Shown here: positions 37,935 to 47,788 of the stretch, in pieces | Position numbering within the stretch: position 1 is the stretch's first letter | How the letters are laid out: each line of letters begins with the position of its first letter | Notes under the pieces: generated by a model | The model's database searches: none | Seen by the model: only the letters and a program-made list of their open reading frames with translations | What the model was told of the DNA's origin: nothing | Position numbers and translations under genes: made by a program | DNA from: Leptodontidium sp. MPI-SDFR-AT-0119 | Taxonomy: Eukaryota; Ascomycota; Leotiomycetes; Helotiales; Leptodontidiaceae | Length of the DNA stretch: 64,000 nt | Assembly: GCA_020726505.1 (NCBI GenBank) | Contig: JAHLEZ010000030.1 | Coordinates: forward strand, 434,001 to 498,000 | Direction: 5' to 3'

Positions 37935-38640
37935 TGGTGATTGCGGGGTTCTTCGCAATCTCGTGTTCGAATGTTATCGAAATCTTCGTTTTAATCTTTG
38001 ACACCTTCAAGCGTCGCACTGGCTTATACTTTTGGAGCATACTTGTAGCCTCGGTAAGTATTCCAGTCGATGCTAGTCGTTTTATTAGTTATTTTTAGCT
38101 AGCCTCGGATTTCCCCATATGCGTTATCGCTGTCACCGGTTGGTATACTATAATAACGGGACAAGTCGTCGTCTTGTACTCTCGTCTACACCTTGTGGTT
38201 AGCGACGGTAGGAAAATCCGTTAGGTGCTTATTATAATTATTACGAACGTTTGTATCCTTTACTTCTCGGTAACGGTCCCTTCTCTTAGTAACAACTTAA
38301 GCAACGCAAATCTCCTTAAGCCGTTTATCTACGAGAAGATCTAACTCATAAGCTTTTGTATCCAGGAATTTATTATTTTTAAACTCTACATCTAAAAGAC
38401 GATGCATGCTCTCAAGCCAGTCCTCGCGATTAAAAGCCCTAATAAGCGGAGGTTATTCAACAACTCATCCTCATTAACATCCTTATTATCCTCTTAAACA
38501 TCTCCTTCCTTGTAATATACTTTATATTTATACTTATACGAGAAATAAAAAGAGAAAAAAACACTTATAATAAGTTAGCGTTATTAGAAATAAATATAAC
38601 CTAAACCTCAAACCTTAAATATAACTCTATAAGAATTATA
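37935..38640 (+). pseudogene. DUF7703-like integral membrane protein, RIP-killed
   Basis: The frame starts MVIAGFFAISCSNVIEIFVL at 37935, then FDTFKRRTGLYFWSILVAS, followed by a probable intron (GTAAGT at about 38053 to TTTTTAG at about 38098). After that VIAVTGWYTIITGQVVVLYS, RLHLVVSDGRKIR, then a stop, then FIYEKI, FCIQEFIIFKLYI and ALKPVLAIKSPNKRR are readable, the typical order of this fungal multi-pass membrane family. At least three in-frame stops occur, among them CAA to TAA and TGG to TAG types. The 3' end fades into AT-rich DNA. Function unknown; members have several membrane helices. Confidence 0.65.
38515..38615 (+). repeat. Dispersed ~100-bp repeat, copy A
   Basis: This piece, covering the faded 3' part of the DUF7703-like pseudogene, is found again in inverted orientation at about 44845-44945, with roughly 85% identity by eye. 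Shared stretches include GGTTTAGGTTATATTT (on the reverse strand). Confidence 0.75.
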
Positions 38641-38649
38641 CTAAGATAT

Positions 38650-39246
38650 AACCGAGATTATTAATAAAGACTCTTTTTAATAATACTTTTTAAATAATAT
38701 TTAAATTTATAACTTTATAATAAATAATTAGATTTTCATAATTGTTTTACTAAATTATAAATCTTATTAAGCTTTAAAAGTATATTTCAGAAAGTAATAT
38801 AATATTATTAATTATATAAAATATTCGAGCTATTATAAGGTTTTAATTATTAAAGTGCTCATAATAAAATTATTACGTATTAAAGTTATTTTTTAACTTT
38901 CTTATTTTTAATCAAAATATAAGTCTTTTTACGTTTTATAAGTATATCTAAAAACTTATATAATATTATTAATTATATAAAAAGTTTAACTTGCCGTAAG
39001 AATTTATTACTAAGACGCTTATAACAACCCCCTATTTTCAACGCCAAGGCCTTGGAGCGACCCTACTCTATAGCAAAATTTTATGGCTTATAATATTTGG
39101 AAGATCAAAAAAGTCAGGCTTTGTCAAAAGCTTTCTTACAATTGAATTTTGCTATTTTTACAATTCAAGAATAACTATGAATATCTCCACTTTCAAACAT
39201 AATTTCCAGCTTTCAGGAACGGTGTTAGAAGAAAAAATCCAATTAA
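38650..39246. other. AT-rich spacer, nothing recognised
   Basis: This AT-rich stretch has no open frame, repeat pair or RNA gene that I can support. It separates the pseudogenes from the monooxygenase island. Confidence 0.6.
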
Positions 39247-39612
39247 TTAAATTAGGAAATAAAGACTATAGAACATCTGACTCTCGAGTTTAGGAGGCTG
39301 GCGAGGTCCCGTCCCGTCCAAGGGCAGAACTGAATATGCTAACTGCCCTGTCGCGATGTTTTCGACTATATATAAGAAGTAATGCGAACTAGCGGGCTTG
39401 TAGAGATATACCTTGGTGCTAACGTGCCCATCTTGTAACATCATATTCTCTTCACTATTCCTATCCCCAGATTCATGTTGACCGATTACACTAGTCGGGT
39501 AGGTCGGTTTTGGATGCCACGATGGGGCTCGAGCTAGTGTGATCGTGGCTAGCACAATAAAGGAACAGAAAAGCCAAGCGTCAAACACGGGATCAGTCGG
39601 AAATTCAAGCAT
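39247..39612 (-). CDS. Hypothetical small protein, 121 residues, with N-terminal hydrophobic segment
   Basis: ATG at 39612, stop TAA at 39247-39249. After a short acidic start it has a hydrophobic stretch DAWLFCSFIVLATITLA, which could be a signal peptide or membrane anchor, then a polar region with KVYLYKPASSHYFLYIVENI and LPLDGTGPRQPPK. It lies 124 bp after the monooxygenase stop on the same strand. I recognise no family. Composition is that of a normal gene and no RIP-type stops occur. It may be an orphan secreted or anchored protein, or an unrelated frame in the 3' flank. Confidence 0.35.
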   Translation of the reverse strand: MLEFPTDPVFDAWLFCSFIVLATITLARAPSWHPKPTYPTSVIGQHESGDRNSEENMMLQDGHVSTKVYLYKPASSHYFLYIVENIATGQLAYSVLPLDGTGPRQPPKLESQMFYSLYFLI

Positions 39613-39736
39613 AATTGAAACGTTTTTATTTTGTATGATACTCCTTGCTTTTGTGCTCGAGGTTATCTTCACTATTTAATCAAGATATTGAATCCACGAC
39701 GCGTATTCACAGCGAGTGCTTGAGTGCTTCAGTGCT

Positions 39737-41444
39737 TTAATCCCAATCACCGTCTAAAATCGTTGGCTCTCCATTTTCATGTGCTTTAAGCAGCCCCTCA
39801 ATCGTCCATGGTCGGTATACCAAACCCGGGGGTGTATTGGTGTTCTGGAAAGGCAATCCTTCCTTCAGATGTGCCAGAGCCTTCTGATAGTTCTCCACCG
39901 TATATTTCTCAGGATCATAGTTCAAGATCCATTTACCAACATGTAGAAGATTGGATTTCCCACCGCCTCCACCACCAGGCGCCTTTCCTGGCTTTGAGTT
40001 CCCGTTGACTGGCTTTCCATGACCATTTGTCAGTTTCGGATTCCCGTTTGTTGACTTGGAATCTCTGTTGGCCGGCTCCTTCGAATGGTCAGATCGAATC
40101 TTCTTCCGATTCTGTACGCCAAAAGCCTGCAAGCATGACACACGCTCAAAGCGGAGGAGGTTATGCACGCGTGTCGCGTCTGGGATGCTCTCCTTGGGGT
40201 TCTTGACCATTGCGGCTATGGAGATGCATGTTGCAAGGGAGATGGCATCTTCCATAGCTTGGGTACCACCATTACCGGATTGCGGGAGGAAGGTGTGTGC
40301 TGCATCGCCGAGTTGAACGACACGGCCGCCTGGAGATGTCCATTTTGGCTGTGGATCACGCCACATGAGTTTCCAATCCACGAGCTGGTCCATTGGCGTG
40401 GTCATAATGACACGATCGGCAACTTCAGGCCACTGAAGCAAGTTAGTTATATCTCAAGCGCGCAAGAGAGAAGATGGAGCGGAAAGTTTCAAGGATGGCA
40501 GAAAAACGATTTGGGAGCGAAAGAGAATGAGAGAAATGCGAGCTTACATCAGGAATTGTGGCCGTGAATTTCAGCACCTCAGCATGATCAACTTTGTTTC
40601 CCCAGGACTCCTTAGCCGTTCCAGGATCTGGGCGGCTCAATGCCCAAGACATCTCATCATGGTTACGCCAGACCGAAAAGGTATAATCCGGGCCCATCCA
40701 CATTTCAATCATATCGCGACCGTCCTCGCTGAACGGGAAGCGTTCTGCAATCGCCGGGTCTTTGAGAGCTATTTCAACAGGGTATGCGACGCGAAAGATA
40801 GCATCACCACTCCCACGGGCGGGAACCGGTTTTCCTGCTATAAGATGCCACGAAGCGCCGTTGAGGCCATCGGCAGCAACAACGAGGTCGGCTTCGATCC
40901 GAGAGCCATCCTTGAGCACAACTCCACCAAGGCCTCGGTCGATACCCTCAGTATACTCCACGACCTGGTGACCGTACTCGACCTTCAATCCCATCCGCTC
41001 AAGCTGCGCAAGGAGCATGGCATGGAACTTGGGACGAGAGTGCCGATATATGCGTTTCCCTTCGTCCACTGAAGCACCAGCTAGCAAGTCTTTGAAATCC
41101 ATCGGCCCTTTCACGAGGTTGCCCAGATGGTCGCAGAATTTCATGAGTGGGTTGTATGCGATGAGCTCGTTCTCGGCCTGCATTTCGGGATAGTTGCGGA
41201 ATGCGGCTATGGCGCTTGGTCCGATGGCAAAGGAGTCACCTATCCGGAAAAATTAGCACGTATATGTGGTCCAACGCGAGCAAAGCAGACCTGTTGTGAC
41301 CGTACTCTTGGCCCTCTCTACTATCTGGACTCTGCACCCCCTTCGCGAGCATTCTATGGCTGTCATGAGACCGCCGACACCAGCACCAACGACCAGGACT
41401 GAGATGCCATTTGGCGGACTTTGTCCGAGTACTGTTTCCGACAT
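39737..41444 (-). CDS. FAD-dependent monooxygenase (salicylate hydroxylase-like), three exons, intact
   Basis: Exons are 41444-41291, 41239-40548 and 40432-39737; introns are 51 nt (GTCTGC...GATAG) and 115 nt (GTAAGC...TTCAG). Joined they give 513 residues. Landmarks: the FAD-binding GAGVGGL at residues 20-26 (LVVGAGVGGLMTAIECSRRG), the VVAADGLNGASW segment standing for the DG motif (the usual Arg is replaced), and the second FAD motif LGDAAHTFLPQSGNGGTQAM with Asp near residue 325. The C-terminus has WILNYDPEKYTVENYQ. Such enzymes use NAD(P)H and O2 to hydroxylate or decarboxylate aromatic substrates; the substrate here is unknown. Between about residues 395 and 445 lies an inserted Asn/Gly/Lys/Ser repeat region with six Gly, absent from the usual compact fold. 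There is no obvious biosynthetic cluster next to it. Confidence 0.9.
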
Positions 41445-41920
41445 ATTTAACTCGCGTCGAAGACTTGGTAATATGATACAATGTGATTGTGTTGAAAAGA
41501 GTCGGAGACGAATAATTGACAAGTTATTGGACTTTGCAAGTTTCAAGAGTATACAGTACTAGATGTTTTCCCCTTGAAAGCGGCATTGTAGTTTCTTTTG
41601 TATAGGCCCATCGTCCCATTAAAATGAGATAGCATCGGCTCTAATTAATTGCTCACGGAACAGACGCGGCTCATAGGAAATGCCAACTGCAGTTCACCGT
41701 CCGATATGGCCGACAGCGAGATGTAGCTAATTTGGCTAGCACAGTGCAGAGGGCACTAACGATCGCTCTAAACGAGACGGAACTTGCCAAAATAAGCTTT
41801 TGAATGTTCGGGTTGATTCTGTGTTCGGGACAAATGATCGGGCCAATTCCTCGGGACAATGAGGCTGCGCACTTTTAAGCCGGACCCGACAAAATCACCA
41901 TGAAGGTATACTAGGCCGCA
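41445..41920. other. Promoter-side intergenic region of the monooxygenase
   Basis: Normal composition, no convincing gene; a 62-codon frame on the minus strand is probably a shadow. It ends at the target site of the hAT MITE. Confidence 0.5.
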
Positions 41921-41928
41921 AATGCACC

Positions 41929-42371
41929 GAGTGTGATAAATTTCTAATCTACTACTTGAGTAGTAATCTAGACTAGTAGATTATTAATAAACTTATTTTA
42001 TATAAGTTAATATATAAGAAAGTAATTAAGAGATATTAGATTTAAGACTAGTATAATAAAACCCCTTTACTTATAATTATACTTAATGAACTAATTAATA
42101 ATAAATATATCTTCTTATAAAGCTATTAAGAAAACTACGTAGAAGAATTATTATTTGTTACTCGGGTAGAGCCGCTCACTAAGCCTTATTTAATAAGGAC
42201 CGCAGCGTTAGACTATTTTCGGCTAGTGTAATAATTACATAACCACTACTCAAGTAGTAATCTAATACTCTAGATTAGATTAGATTAGATTTAGAGTAGT
42301 ATATAAATTTATTAGATTAGATTAGAGTAGCACTGACTACTCTACTCTAATCTAATCTATTTGTCACACTG
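41929..42371. mobile_element. 443-bp hAT-type MITE
   Basis: It starts GAGTGTGATAAA and ends TTTGTCACACTG; the ends pair as inverted repeats and match the CAGTGTGA ends of the large hAT at 5603. The flanks AATGCACC (41921-41928) and AATACACC (42372-42379) are an 8-bp duplication with one G/A change. Near the right end are arrays of AGATTAG and AGAGTAG, comparable with the AATAGAATAG arrays of the large element. No protein is encoded. It has inserted next to, or into the 3' part of, a pogo-type transposase gene. Confidence 0.8.
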
Positions 42372-42379
42372 AATACACC

Positions 42380-43151
42380 GTATAAACACCTTTTCTAGCC
42401 ATTCTATAGTTGTAGAGTCTGTAGTCCAAACATTTTTCAGTAGCTGTAAACTGCCATCCTTTATATTGATTAAGGAATAATAGAACAATTGTTGTTGGAC
42501 TGAATTTCCTTTGAAAATAACTAGTGGCGAAAGAGTAATACTAGTAGCTGAAATACACTTAATAAAAGAAGTCCAAAAACCCGAACCAGGCTGTTTCTTT
42601 TGAATAGAACGCCTTTGAGCACTCCCTACTACTAGTCCATTTACTCCAAGACCTTCCATAATACCGGATTCGACCATATTATATCGATTTTCAGGTTTGA
42701 TAACTGAAATAGCAGGGATTGAGAGTCGTGGGAACTAGCCCTTAATTATAGCAGTTGTAGCTCTATTAACTCGTACAGAATCGATATTCCTATCTCTTTT
42801 AGTCCGTAGAATAGAATTACGTCTTAAGAAGCCGTCTATCTATCGTTTTCCTAGCTGCTGGTGGTCTCCTTTGATATTGAAAACTCGATTTGCAAATTGC
42901 CGAATTTGGCCGTGGGTTAATAGTATTCCTAGCGCCTCCTGCGCTAGAACCCAAGTGGATAAATGCTCCTCCTAAACCTTCGATAGCTTTTGCTGATTTT
43001 CAGTTATAAGAGTATGACTTAAAGAACTATAGTTGCGGTTCTAGAGTGTTGTTAAAGGGATACCCCATTCTCGACTAGCTAGTATTAACAATTTCCCATT
43101 TTTGACGTCATTTAAGGCAGCAAGAAAATCTTGTTCAGAGTATCGAGGCAC
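42380..43151 (-). pseudogene. Fot1/pogo-like (Tc1-mariner) transposase fragment
   Basis: The start region reads PRYSEQDFLAALNDVKNGKL (from about 43151; its first codon is GTG in place of ATG) with an ASREWGIPLTTLQNR helix-turn-helix, then FANRVFNIKGDHQQLGKR. The catalytic segment NMVESGIMEGLGVNGLVVGS has Val at the place of the first catalytic Asp (expected NMDE). Later come SATSITLSPLVIFKG and WTTDSTTIEWLEKVF. The gene is cut at the MITE target site. In-frame TAG/TAA codons occur. The sequence beyond the MITE does not continue the transposase, so the 3' part was lost before or during insertion. Confidence 0.8.
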
Positions 43152-43257
43152 GATTGATAGAAGATTATAGAATTGAATTATTAAGAGTCTAAAATTGGAA
43201 TTAAAATAGATATAAATTAAATAGTGGAAGTGGCGGTCTAGATTTTCGGTTATTTTT

Positions 43258-43659
43258 GAGGCAGTTTGTTTCCTGCTCCTCCGTGGTGCGAAATTTGACT
43301 TCCCTTGTGGGATCATATTTAGGAGCGCTCTTCATGCTGCTGCTTTTGCGGGTGCTGCCGCCATCGTCAAGATACTGTTGGCGAAGGCACAAGCTGACGT
43401 CCATGCTTGTGGTGGTATATATGGCTCCGCGCTCCGTGCCGCGGCAAGGCAAGGACATATCCAAGTTGTGAAGGTGCTAGTTGATTGGGGTTCTAATGTC
43501 AATCATGACATCAAACTCGAGTCCTCGACCTTTGGGACGCCGCTGCAAGCTGCTGCCCTTTGCGGAGCAGATGATGTTGTGAAGGAGTTGCTTGCTCGAG
43601 GCGCGGATTCAGATGCGCTTGGATATCATGTCATAAAAAGCCCCTTAGTAGCTGATTAA
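43258..43659 (+). pseudogene. Ankyrin-repeat protein fragment
   Basis: An open frame (134 codons to TAA 43657-43659) consists of about three and a half ankyrin repeats: LLLRGAKFDFPCG, SALHAAAFAGAAAIVKILLA, SALRAAARQGHIQVVKVLV and TPLQAAALCGADDVVKELLA with RGAD. There is no start codon; on the left it meets the pogo fragment, on the right it meets AT-rich DNA. The codon use is normal and no RIP-type stops are present. It is probably a piece of a larger ankyrin gene, perhaps of the HET/NACHT-ankyrin kind, broken by the transposon. Confidence 0.7.
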
Positions 43660-43967
43660 AATTAATATAAAGGTTTGCACAAAGTAAAAGAATATTTAAT
43701 AAGTCTTCATCGAGAGTACGTACGTTAAAGACGTAATATTAATATATATTATTAGTCTAATAGTATTCTTTCTTTAATTTAAGTATAATATACGCTATTT
43801 AAGTTCTTTTAATAATGCCACTTATCTTATATAAAGTATCACAAAGAGTCAAAATCGTAAAGAAATTAGAAACAAATAATTATTAACTATCCGGTAGTTT
43901 AAAAGGCGTAATTAAACATCGTTTCTAATCGCTTAAAGGCAGATTAAAGTAAGAAAAATATTTAATA
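43660..43967. other. AT-rich spacer
   Basis: No gene or repeat recognised. Confidence 0.5.
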
Positions 43968-44397
43968 TTAAAAGGACAAGCAGATAAAATACGAATCCTT
44001 GAGGGTAGAGGGTTTAAGGTAAAAGAAGTATTCGCCGACTGGAAGGATTTCGTATTGAGTTTTAGTAATGCGATATCCTTCTGCGCTATTTTCTACTAAC
44101 CATCCGTCCCATCTGTTACTAGTAATGATTCCGCAGACTGCAAGCAAGTAGCCGTGATATAATCCACTAAGGGGCGAGTCGAGCGCGAACAGCTAGAGAA
44201 GGAAGTTGCTTCCTAAGGAATAGTAAAAGTGGCGGATAGTAATGTTTCGATCGGGACGCCGCTTAAATGCCTCTGGAATAGGTCGGGGTACTGCGGGTTA
44301 GATCAAGGTACTGTTATCGATGATATCTTCAAGTTGGCGAGCGGGTAGCTGAGGTGACAATACATCCGCAACTAAGTTAGTATCCATAGCTTAATTG
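43968..44397 (-). pseudogene. Unknown protein remnant
   Basis: One frame from ATG 44397 to TAA 43968-43970 is open except for two stops. It reads MDTNLVADVLSPQLPARQLE, then RPIPEAFKRRPDRNITIRHF, then GLYHGYLLAVCGIITSNRWD and GWLVENS...YRITKTQYEI. The two breaks could each come from a CAA/CAG codon. I do not recognise the family with confidence; the ITSNRWDGW segment faintly recalls fungal HNH-nuclease-like proteins. Composition is more GC-rich than its surroundings, so it is likely a damaged host gene. Confidence 0.45.
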
Positions 44398-44844
44398 TCT
44401 TCGGCAGGTGTTAGGACTTTCGGAATTTAGGAGAGAGATCTGCTGATCCGGGAATGCAGGATAGTTGCCGAGGGTGTCGTGCTTTAGGGTTTTATCTTTC
44501 TTAGGAAGTAGTAAGCAAAGCACTTTAACTTTGCCGATTATAGCAGTTATTAGTATTTTGCGACCTTTTGTATCTTATTACTTTAATATGATCTCGTTCT
44601 TACGAGAAGCCTTAGATCTTATATCGGCGATGGCGAAGCTAGTGGAAGTTATAATAAGTAGTAACTATAGCGGAAAAGTAAGTACATGTTAAAAACTCTC
44701 GAGTAGATTTGGTTTTTGTATTAAGTCGATGAACGAGATTAGAGGGTAATAAGAGAAACAATAAAGGAAAATAAAATGAGAAGACTTATGTATTAGCGTT
44801 CAGTACTTTACCCTTTGTTTTAGATAATAATCTTAGGGTTTAAG

Positions 44845-44945
44845 GTTTAGGTTATATTTGTTTCTAATAGCGTTAACTTGTTACAGGTGTTTTTCTCTCT
44901 TTTTATCTCTTATATAAATACAAATATAAGGTATATTATAAATAA
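44845..44945 (-). repeat. Dispersed ~100-bp repeat, copy B (inverted)
   Basis: Reverse-complement partner of 38515-38615. Confidence 0.75.
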
Positions 44946-44949
44946 AAAA

Positions 44950-45143
44950 GTAGTCTCAGGGTAAGTGAAATGTGAGCCTTAGGGTAGGCTAAGTGTAAGC
45001 CATAGGGTAAGCTAGGTGTGAGCTTATAAGGTAGGCTAGGTGTGAGTCGCAGGGTAGGCTAGCTGTGAGCCAGGGGGTAAGCTAAGTATGAGCCAAAGGG
45101 TAGGCCAGGTGTGAGCCGTAGAGTGTGAGCCATAGGGTAGGCT
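44950..45143. repeat. Minisatellite, unit about 22-28 bp
   Basis: About seven imperfect copies of a unit like AGGGTAGGCTAGGTGTGAGC lie head to tail, the last one ending just before a TGTTACGG element end. Confidence 0.85.
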
Positions 45144-45145
45144 AG

Positions 45146-45608
45146 TGTTACGGACATTCTCGGGGGTCAGGTGATTACGAGTAAGAAGTGACTAGGACTA
45201 TAGACTTAAGAGATGCGATTGCTAAGAGACCCTAACACTTAGGATTTTATAATTATAATAGTAAGCCATAGTTAAAACATCACGGGAGCTTGGGTCACGT
45301 GATAAGATCTTGGGATTGTGAAAATTAGGTGAGCCAATCAGAATGAGAGGAAGCGCAGTAGGTAAGGACACGTGATTAGAGACAAAGTAGATTGCTTGCT
45401 TAGGAGAAGAGCTATAAGGGCTCTTCGGTAGTTATATACATAATAATAGCTTCTCTAGAAGCTTCGACGACTACGTAATTAACTTCTCTAGAAGCTTCGA
45501 CTATGTAATCGAATACAAGAGTAATTTCTAGGCCGCGTAAGCAGTGGAGATTACTTCGGCTGTTCTCTAGCGTAGAATCGGCACGAGTTACCGAAGTCAA
45601 ATCTAACA
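45146..45608. repeat. Possible solo LTR
   Basis: 463 bp starting TGTTACGG and ending TCTAACA, the TG...CA ends expected of an LTR. It contains a duplicated TTCTCTAGAAGCTTCGAC. The flanks (GCTAG and ATAAA) do not form a target duplication, so the call is tentative. No partner copy is in the window. Confidence 0.45.
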
Positions 45609-46024
45609 ATAAAGCTTAATATTAGGGTATTATTAGAAGATGCGTTATCTCGAGTAATATTATATATACTAATATTTATAGGAATTTCCGCCTCTTATTA
45701 AAGCTATTAACTTAGGCGTAGCTAAGCTACGTAAATATTATCTAAAGAATTAATGGCTAAATTCGAGCGCTCGAACTAAGACTTTATATATAAGTCTATT
45801 ATTAGATCCTCGAATTAAAAAGGATAGATTAGTAAGCTTAGGCTTGAGTCGAGAACAAATTATCGATATTTTAGAAGTATTAAAAGCAGAATATACTTCG
45901 TAAGTAATATATTTTACTCTTATTATAATAAACTTTACCTTTAGCTTACTAGGAGTTAAATATCTTTAATTACCTTATATTAGCTATAATAGTTAAACGC
46001 TATTTAGCTATTCTAGCTACTAGT

Positions 46025-46182
46025 TGTTACGAACAGGGGTCCGGAACAAGTATGCTTCGGCTAGGTCAAAGGTCCGACTCCGACTCCCTATATATATAGC
46101 TCCCTCTTATAGAGTAGCTCTGTAGTTTTGTATTCTAAGTGTTAAGTCAACCTTCTGCGGCCAAGGCTCTTGTGTCGTTACA
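46025..46182 (+). repeat. Left LTR of the gag-only element
   Basis: 158 bp, matching 47631-47788 at all but three positions. Contains TATATATATAG, a possible TATA box. Confidence 0.93.
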
Positions 46183-46434
46183 TTATACAAAACTCCTCTA
46201 CGTGCGTCTAGAGTATCTACTGCTGCTGCTGCTGCTGTCCTTTTGCTGCTCGATTGGATTAGAGTCGTTGATTCTATCGTCGATACCACCTACCTTACTC
46301 TCTACACGCATTCTCACCTGTATACGACTCCTCCGTATCTGGCCCGTTACCTCTAGTACTACACAACACAACACTTCCGAATTAAACCTTCCTCCTTAAT
46401 TCCTTTCCTTTATAAAATAGACTTCTAATAACAA

Positions 46435-47630
46435 CTACAAGCTCTCCGCCAGCAATTCACTGACGAGCTCGCCCATAAAGACTCTCAAATCGATGCTCTC
46501 TCTTCAACGATTACCTCCTTATAGAGCTCGTTGACCCCGCTTCAAGAGTAGGTCCGAGCGCGATCTGAAGTGGCCAAGAGGCCTAAGCGTCGGCTCCCGG
46601 ATCCTCCAAAGTTTGACGGCACCTAATTACACTACGATACTTGGCTAGCGCAGCTTCAGCTCGTGCTTGGCGTCGATGGCGAGGCAATTAGCGATTCACA
46701 AGCTTAATTTGCCTTTGTTTACTTACGGCTTGATTCCGGGCCAGCTGCCCTTTGTCTAAAGCTTTTTAAACACGCTAACTTCACGAATACGTATAATTAT
46801 CATATGATCTTAGATTAACTTGATAGGTATAACGAAGTCGAAAACAAGGTTCAGCGAGCTAAGGCAAAGCTTTATAAGCTAGCCCAAACCGGCAGTTTCC
46901 ACGGGTTCCTGATTTCTTTTGAAGTAACACTTGGCGAGGCAAGAGGCTGGAATTAGGACGACGAGAGGAAAATCGACACTTTGCGGCTATGCCTTTCTGA
47001 CTACCTCAAGCGCAAGCTTCAAGAGCACGACGTATTAGGTACGACTCCTTTAAAGTATCTTGAATTCGTCTCTCTTTATAAGAGGTACGCATCGCAATTA
47101 ACTTTCCCTACGGCTACATATACTCCCGGTAACTCCTTTGGAACAGGTCTGACTCAGCACCGCTCTTTATACGACCCTTAAAAGGCTGACAAAATGGACC
47201 TTTCTATGATTAATTTTATTGACGTAGCTTCTCGCTCCTCCTCTTCTGTAAGTGTTGATCGTTCCCGCTATTTCTAATGCGGATTAATTAATCACTACGT
47301 CTCTGTCTGTCCGGTACCTCCACCGCGTTCCGAATCCCCTTAGGAACCGGTTTAAATACAAACGATTCAGCCCCGAGTCCGATTTCAGCCAACTTAAGTT
47401 AGTCGTATAATTTCTAAGGATATTACACGCTCTTCTCAACTACCCGCTTATATATAACGTCAGCCTACCAACGATATAGGCAGACAATTATTAAGCTTAG
47501 AGAGAGAGGTTAATATTATAGGAGTCGATACGGTACTTGAGACGCTTCTTGAATATAGGTATAAGAATGATATCGAATCAGAGGAAGAGTGAGAAGCACG
47601 AGGACGAGCTTCGGCTTCCTAAGGGGGTAG
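46435..47630 (+). pseudogene. gag remnant of the short LTR element
   Basis: A single plus-strand frame runs through most of the internal region with TAA/TAG interruptions. It begins with a heptad-like segment (FTDELAHKDSQIDALSSTIT), then RPKRRLPDPPKFDGT, WLAQLQLVLGV and NKVQRAKAKLYKLAQTGSF, which is the fungal gag capsid pattern. Near 47275 a degenerate CCHC knuckle reads CGLINHYVSVCP with the first Cys changed. No protease, RT or integrase motif follows; the frame ends at the purine tract. Stops fit CAA/CAG to TAA/TAG changes. Confidence 0.8.
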
Positions 47631-47788
47631 TGTTACGAACAGGGATCCGGAACAAGTATGCTTCGGCTAGGTCAAAGGTCCGACTCCGACTCCCTATATA
47701 TATAGCTCCCTCCTGTAGAGTAGCTCTGTAGTTTTGTATTCTAAGTGTTAAGTCAACCTTCTGCGGCCAAGGCTCTTGTGTCGTTACA
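47631..47788 (+). repeat. Right LTR of the gag-only element
   Basis: 158 bp, preceded by the purine tract at 47618-47630. Confidence 0.93.

Larger units (their letters stand above)
46025..47788 (+). mobile_element. 1.76-kb gag-only LTR retrotransposon (TR-GAG-like)
   Basis: Two 158-bp direct repeats (46025-46182 and 47631-47788) start TGTTACGAAC and end GTCGTTACA. The same 5 bp, CTAGT, flank both sides (46020-46024 and 47789-47793). A purine tract AAGGGGGTAG precedes the right repeat. The LTRs differ at three positions, all transitions. Only 1.45 kb lies between them, which is filled by a gag-like frame; there is no room for polymerase genes, so the element must depend on another element's enzymes. 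Confidence 0.92.

Noticed and set aside
41671..41859. 62-codon minus-strand frame upstream of the monooxygenase
   Set aside because: Short, no recognisable segment, lies in the promoter region.
44465..44692. 75-codon plus-strand frame
   Set aside because: No ATG-supported gene structure and no similarity; AT-rich context makes chance frames likely.
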